DNA from: Rhodospirillaceae bacterium | GTDB lineage: Bacteria > Pseudomonadota > Alphaproteobacteria > Dongiales > Dongiaceae | Direction: 5' to 3' | Length of the DNA stretch: 8,182 bases | Assembly (NCBI GenBank): GCA_016794075.1 | Contig: JAEUKU010000088.1 | Span: forward strand, 1-8,182 | In this document: piece after piece, positions 5,118-8,182 of the stretch | Layout: the number at the start of each line of letters is the position of its first letter | How positions within the stretch are numbered: position 1 is the stretch's first letter | Notes under the pieces: generated by a model | The model's database searches: none | What the model was told of the DNA's origin: nothing | Seen by the model: only the letters and a program-made list of their open reading frames with translations | Made by a program: the position numbers and the translations under genes

Positions 5118-7477
5118 TAGCGCCGGGGCCGCTTCTTGCGATCTTTCTTCTGGTTTTTCGACCGTTTAGATGATTTTCCCGGCATCCGAGGCTGGCCACG
5201 GGCGGGCTTCTTTCCTGGCCTGCCGCGCGCCGCGCCCGTGGCACCCTGCGTCTCCGCCACGCCGCCCTCGACGAATTCGAAGGTCAGCCCGCCGGTCAGC
5301 GGCTGCGCCGCCGCCAGCTTCACCACGATCGGCGCGCCGAGTTCGAAGACCCGGCCCCAGCGCCGGCCAACCAGGGCATGGCGGCGATCGTCATGGTCGT
5401 AGAAGTCATTGGGCAGCAGCCCGATGGGCAGCAATCCGTCGGCGCCGGTCTCCTGCAGGGCGACGAACAGGCCGAACTTGGCGACGCCGCTGACCCGCCC
5501 GGGGAAGATTTCGCCGACCCGCTCGCTCATGAAATGGGCGACATAGCGGTCGATCGCCTCGCGCTCCGCCGCCGCGGCGCGGCGCTCGGTGGCGGAGATG
5601 TGCTGGCCGATGGTCTCGAACTTGGCTGCCGTCTCCGCCGCCAGGCCATCTTCGCCGAAGCCGTAGCCGTCGATGATGGCGCGATGCACCAGCAGATCCG
5701 AATAGCGCCGGATCGGCGAGGTGAAATGGGCATAGCGGGTCAGCGCCAGGCCGAAATGCCCGAGGTTGTCCGGGGCATAGACCGCCTGCGACTGCGAGCG
5801 CAGCACCAGGGCATGGATGGTCGCCGCATAGGGCGTGGCCTTCGCCATCTCGAGCAGGCGGGTGAAATGCTTTGGCCGGATCACCTGGCCGCGCGCCAGG
5901 CGCATGTCCAGCCCTTCGAGGAACTGGGCCAGCGCCTCGATCCGCGCCGGGTCGGGCGCGTCATGGACGCGGTACATGCAGGGCTGGCGCTTCTTCTCGA
6001 GGGCTTCCGCCGCCGCGACATTGGCGGCGATCATGAATTCCTCGATCAGGCGGTGCGAATCCAGCCGCGTGCGCGGCACGATGCGGTCGATATGCCCGTC
6101 GCTGCCGAGGAACACGCGCCGCTCCGGGATGTCGAGTTCCAGCGTGCCGCGCGCCTCGCGCGCCTTCAGCAGGGCGCGGAAGGCACCGTAGAGCGGCGCG
6201 ATCACGTCTTTCTGCAGCGGCGCGGTCAGGTCGTTCGGCCGGCCGTCGGCCGCCTCCTGCACCTGCTCGTAGGTCAGCCGCGCGATGGAGCGCATCAGCC
6301 CGCGCATGAAATGATGGCGCAGCTTGTTGCCGCTGGCATCGAGGGTGATCTCGACCGCCAGGCAGGGGCGATCTTCCTTCGGCTTCAGCGAGCACCAGCC
6401 GTTGGAGAGTTCCTCGGGCAGCATCGGCACCACGCGGTCGGGGAAATAGACCGAGTTGCCGCGCTCGCGCGCCGACCGGTCGAGCGCATCGCCATCGCGC
6501 ACGTAATGCGCCACGTCGGCGATCGCCACCAGGATGCGCCAGCCGCCGGGATTCTTCGCGTCATCGTCCGGCGCGGCGAAGACCGCGTCGTCGAAATCGC
6601 GCGCGTCGTCGCCGTCGATGGTGACCAGCGGCACCTGCCGCAGATCGGTACGGGTGCCGAGCGTCGCCGGGCCGGCTTCCTCTGCCTGCTTCAGCGCGGC
6701 GGGCGGGAACTGGAACGGGATCTGGTGCTCGGCGATGGAAATTAGGCTGATCGAGCGCGCCTCGTCGGCGCGGCCGACGCGTTCGATGACGCGGGCCTTC
6801 GGGCTGCCCAGGCGCCGCACCGGCTCGGCCTCGATGATCACCAGATCGCCGCTTTTCGCCTGGCCCACATCCTTGGGATGGACGCTGAACTGCGTCTTGA
6901 TCCGCTTGTCAGTGGGTGTGACGCGTCCGAAGCCGTCCTTGTCAGTCTCGAACAGGCCGACCACGCGCTGCGCCCTGCTCTCCAGGCGGCGGATGGGGCG
7001 GGCCTCGTAGACGTCGGCATCGGTGCGCCGAAGTTGTACTAGAACGCGGTCGCCCGCGCCGAGCGGCCGGTCGAGCTTGTGGTCGCCGATGATGACGATC
7101 CTGGGCTCGGCGTCGTCCGGGCGCAGGTCCACCGGCCGCGCCCACAGATCGCCGTCGGCATCCGGGCCGATGACCTGTACCACGGTCACTTCGGGCAGGG
7201 CGCCGGCGGCGGAGAGCTGGCGCTTGCGGCCGCGGTCGACCCCGCCTTCCTTCTCCAGTTCCTTGAGCAGGGCCTTCAGCGGAATGCGGTCGCTGCCCTT
7301 CAGGTGGAAGGCGCGCGCGATCTCGCGCTTGCCGACCGGCGTCTCGCTCTCGCGGATGAAGGCCAGCACCTGTTCCTTGGTGGGAAAGGGCACGGCCTTG
7401 CGCCGCGGCTTGTTCCCCTGCGAGGAACCGCCGTTGGTCGCGTCAGCCTTGCGGCGTCTTGAATTCGATTTCGACAA
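5117..7477 (-). CDS. rnr: ribonuclease R (RNB-family 3'-5' exoribonuclease)
   Basis: 786-residue processive exoribonuclease that degrades structured RNA and takes part in rRNA and tmRNA-linked quality control. Domains in order: winged-helix HTH (about 33-90, including PVGKREIARAF), cold-shock OB folds (about 95-235), the RNB catalytic domain (about 275-600) and S1 (about 655-737), then a Lys/Arg-rich tail ending KKRPRR. The catalytic acids in TIDGDDARDFDD are D288, D294, D296 and D297, spaced as in E. coli RNase II. The FTSPIRRYSDLLVHR signature is at 585-599. Length and layout fit RNase R rather than the shorter RNase II. The likely start is a TTG at 7477, 35 nt inside the 3' end of the cupin gene, with no ribosome binding site seen. 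GTG at codon 29 is the only near alternative and would shorten the basic N-terminus. Coupling to the cupin gene is likely. Confidence 0.96.
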   Translation of the reverse strand: MSKSNSRRRKADATNGGSSQGNKPRRKAVPFPTKEQVLAFIRESETPVGKREIARAFHLKGSDRIPLKALLKELEKEGGVDRGRKRQLSAAGALPEVTVVQVIGPDADGDLWARPVDLRPDDAEPRIVIIGDHKLDRPLGAGDRVLVQLRRTDADVYEARPIRRLESRAQRVVGLFETDKDGFGRVTPTDKRIKTQFSVHPKDVGQAKSGDLVIIEAEPVRRLGSPKARVIERVGRADEARSISLISIAEHQIPFQFPPAALKQAEEAGPATLGTRTDLRQVPLVTIDGDDARDFDDAVFAAPDDDAKNPGGWRILVAIADVAHYVRDGDALDRSARERGNSVYFPDRVVPMLPEELSNGWCSLKPKEDRPCLAVEITLDASGNKLRHHFMRGLMRSIARLTYEQVQEAADGRPNDLTAPLQKDVIAPLYGAFRALLKAREARGTLELDIPERRVFLGSDGHIDRIVPRTRLDSHRLIEEFMIAANVAAAEALEKKRQPCMYRVHDAPDPARIEALAQFLEGLDMRLARGQVIRPKHFTRLLEMAKATPYAATIHALVLRSQSQAVYAPDNLGHFGLALTRYAHFTSPIRRYSDLLVHRAIIDGYGFGEDGLAAETAAKFETIGQHISATERRAAAAEREAIDRYVAHFMSERVGEIFPGRVSGVAKFGLFVALQETGADGLLPIGLLPNDFYDHDDRRHALVGRRWGRVFELGAPIVVKLAAAQPLTGGLTFEFVEGGVAETQGATGAARGRPGKKPARGQPRMPGKSSKRSKNQKKDRKKRPRR

Positions 7478-7739
7478 AGACGAATTCGTAATCGTTGGCG
7501 TTGATGACGTTGTGCTCGACCCCCACCGGACGATAATAGGACCGACCCGCGGTCAGTTCCGCGTATTTGTGCTCCTTGCCGTCATCGAGCAGCAGGCGGC
7601 CGGTGGTCATCGGCACCACGACATAATCATAGGAATGCCGGTGCCAGGTCGTCTCCGCGCCCGGCGCAAAGCGCCATTCGGTGACGATGACACGATCGTT
7701 GTCGACCTGGACGTTGGGAACGGCTTGGCTGCGGGACAT
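7443..7739 (-). CDS. small single-domain cupin protein
   Basis: 98-residue compact beta-barrel protein. Cupin motif 1 is seen as PGAETTWHRHSYDYVVVPMTTG (26-47) and motif 2 as GRSYYRPVGVEHNV (65-78). H33, H35 and H76 are candidate metal ligands. The glutamate expected 4-5 residues after the second histidine is replaced (Y39/V40, with D38 nearby), so a canonical 3-His/1-Glu metal site is incomplete. Reaction and substrate cannot be assigned; similar small cupins range from enzymes to sugar or ligand binders. No signal peptide is visible, so it is probably cytoplasmic. It is the first gene of the leftward rnr series, with a plausible promoter at 7769-7796; its 3' end overlaps rnr by 35 nt. No clear ribosome binding site precedes the ATG. 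Confidence 0.85.
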   Translation of the reverse strand: MSRSQAVPNVQVDNDRVIVTEWRFAPGAETTWHRHSYDYVVVPMTTGRLLLDDGKEHKYAELTAGRSYYRPVGVEHNVINANDYEFVFVEIEFKTPQG

Positions 7740-7768
7740 GGGGCGATTCGCGTGTTGTTGTGGCAGGC

Positions 7769-7796
7769 ATCATAGCAGGGATACGAGGTCGGTCAC
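7769..7796 (-). promoter_or_regulatory. extended -10 promoter of the cupin-rnr operon
   Basis: On the minus strand GTGACC (7796-7791, 4/6 to TTGACA) is followed by 16 bp and TATGAT (7774-7769, 5/6 to TATAAT). A TGC directly before the -10 gives the extended -10 form. Transcription would begin near 7762, about 23 nt before the cupin ATG. The -35 abuts the outer arm of the neighbouring inverted repeat. Confidence 0.5.
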
Positions 7797-7899
7797 CCTC
7801 CCCCCGAACGGAGGAGGGAACGGTGGGGCAGCGAGCGAAGACTGTCGATGAGCGGGGCGCGGCTGCCCCCTCCTTGATCCTCCCCCGTTCGGGGGGAGG
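7797..7899. repeat. 103-bp imperfect inverted repeat (intergenic palindromic element)
   Basis: Outer arms CCTCCCCCCGAACG (7797-7810) and CGTTCGGGGGGAGG (7886-7899) are perfect 14-bp inverted copies. Inner arms GGGGCAGC (7825-7832) and GCTGCCCC (7862-7869) are perfect 8-bp copies, with a partly matched stretch between and a 29-nt central loop. Each outer half is also self-palindromic, most clearly CCTCCCCC / GGGGGAGG around GTTCG (7879-7899). It fills the gap between topA and the cupin gene. Possible roles are a dispersed (MITE- or REP-like) repeat, a transcript-stabilising hairpin at the topA 3' end, or a boundary terminator; there is no T-run. No coding frame is apparent in 7740-7910. Confidence 0.75.
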
Positions 7900-7910
7900 A
7901 GATTTGTGAA

Positions 7911-8182
7911 TTACTTCGCTGTTTTCTTCGCCGTCTTCTTGGCGACTTTCTTGGCCGGCTTCGGCGCTTCGGCGGCGGCTTCCTTGGCGGGTTTTTCCTT
8001 GGCCGCCTTTTTCGCCGCCCCTTTAGATTTTGGGGGCGCCGCCTTGGCCTTTGGCGCCTTGCGGGCCTTGCTGCCGCCCATCTTCGCGGCGCGCTCGCTG
8101 ATCAGGCTGACAGCCTGGTCGAGGGTGAGCGAGCTGGGCTCGATGCCCTTGGGAATGGTGGCGTTGACCTTACCCCACTTCA
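7911..8182 (-). CDS. topA: DNA topoisomerase I, C-terminal 89 residues (5' part outside window)
   Basis: Partial gene; the window edge cuts it upstream. The visible end begins KWGKVNATIPKGIEPSSLTL, then DQAVSLISERAAK. This is the typical last topoisomerase C-terminal repeat of alphaproteobacterial TopA, an ATP-independent type IA enzyme that relaxes negative supercoils. It ends in a tail of about 55 residues made mostly of Lys, Ala and Pro (repeats such as KKVAKKTAKKTAK), which probably contributes non-specific DNA binding. No zinc-finger cysteines are present in the visible part. The identity rests on this short end plus the topA-rnr neighbourhood, which is common in Alphaproteobacteria. It is transcribed leftward, separated from the cupin gene by 171 nt containing the inverted repeat. 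Confidence 0.85.
   Translation of the reverse strand, partial: KWGKVNATIPKGIEPSSLTLDQAVSLISERAAKMGGSKARKAPKAKAAPPKSKGAAKKAAKEKPAKEAAAEAPKPAKKVAKKTAKKTAK

Noticed and set aside
4981..5244. Upstream extension of the S41 frame into the 3' end of rnr
   Set aside because: It would place 88 residues ahead of a clear lipoprotein signal and overlap the basic rnr tail. Only the part from 5094 downward remains arguable, as noted under the S41 gene.
5378..6745. 455-codon open frame on the + strand, antisense to rnr
   Set aside because: It lies wholly within the well-supported RNase R gene. Its product is a low-complexity mix of Arg, Gly, Ala, Asp and Gln with no recognisable domain, as expected for a complementary frame of GC-rich coding DNA.
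7797..7899. CRISPR or tandem repeat array
   Set aside because: There are only two arms in inverted orientation with no regular spacers; it is a palindromic element.
7911..8070. Lys/Ala-rich tail as a separate histone H1-like protein
   Set aside because: The frame continues without interruption into a recognisable topoisomerase I C-terminal repeat and out of the window, so it is the TopA tail.

Overview
The window looks like a GC-rich alphaproteobacterial chromosome. The main reasons are a divK-pleD pair (the polarity and c-di-GMP signalling module typical of Alphaproteobacteria) and a nearby topA / rnr / Nudix / rpmG cluster that is a common gene neighbourhood in that class. The architecture and protein sequences would suit a Rhodospirillales-like lineage, but that finer placement is an inference. 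No phage, transposase, CRISPR, toxin-antitoxin or defence gene was found. This is mostly a housekeeping and cell-cycle region.

Left part (1-2321, + strand): a compact three-gene operon. It encodes DivK, a single-domain response regulator, then PleD, a REC-REC-GGDEF diguanylate cyclase that starts 6 nt after the divK stop. The third gene encodes a small DUF3806-like protein whose ATG overlaps the pleD stop (ATGA). A ribosome binding site precedes divK; the two downstream genes lack a strong one and are probably translationally coupled.

Middle (2330-2629, - strand): rpmG, encoding ribosomal protein L33, is a short gene with its own sigma70-like promoter and a rho-independent hairpin plus T-run terminator. 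It converges on the divK operon. The promoter's -35 box contains the stop codon of the preceding Nudix gene.

Right part (2626-7739, - strand): a leftward series of four genes: a small cupin, RNase R (rnr, TTG start inside the cupin gene), a periplasmic S41 (CtpA/Prc-like) lipoprotein protease, and a Nudix hydrolase with a long insert in its Nudix box. A good extended -10 promoter lies upstream of the cupin. The far right edge holds the 3' end of topA (DNA topoisomerase I) with a Lys/Ala-rich tail.

Between topA and the cupin gene lies a 103-bp imperfect inverted repeat with 14-bp perfect outer arms. It resembles a dispersed intergenic palindromic element and is the most unexplained structure here. 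The other points most worth checking are the DUF3806 protein coupled to pleD, the non-canonical cupin inserted between topA and rnr, and the S41 protease within this cluster. There is no convincing evidence of an undescribed multi-gene system.
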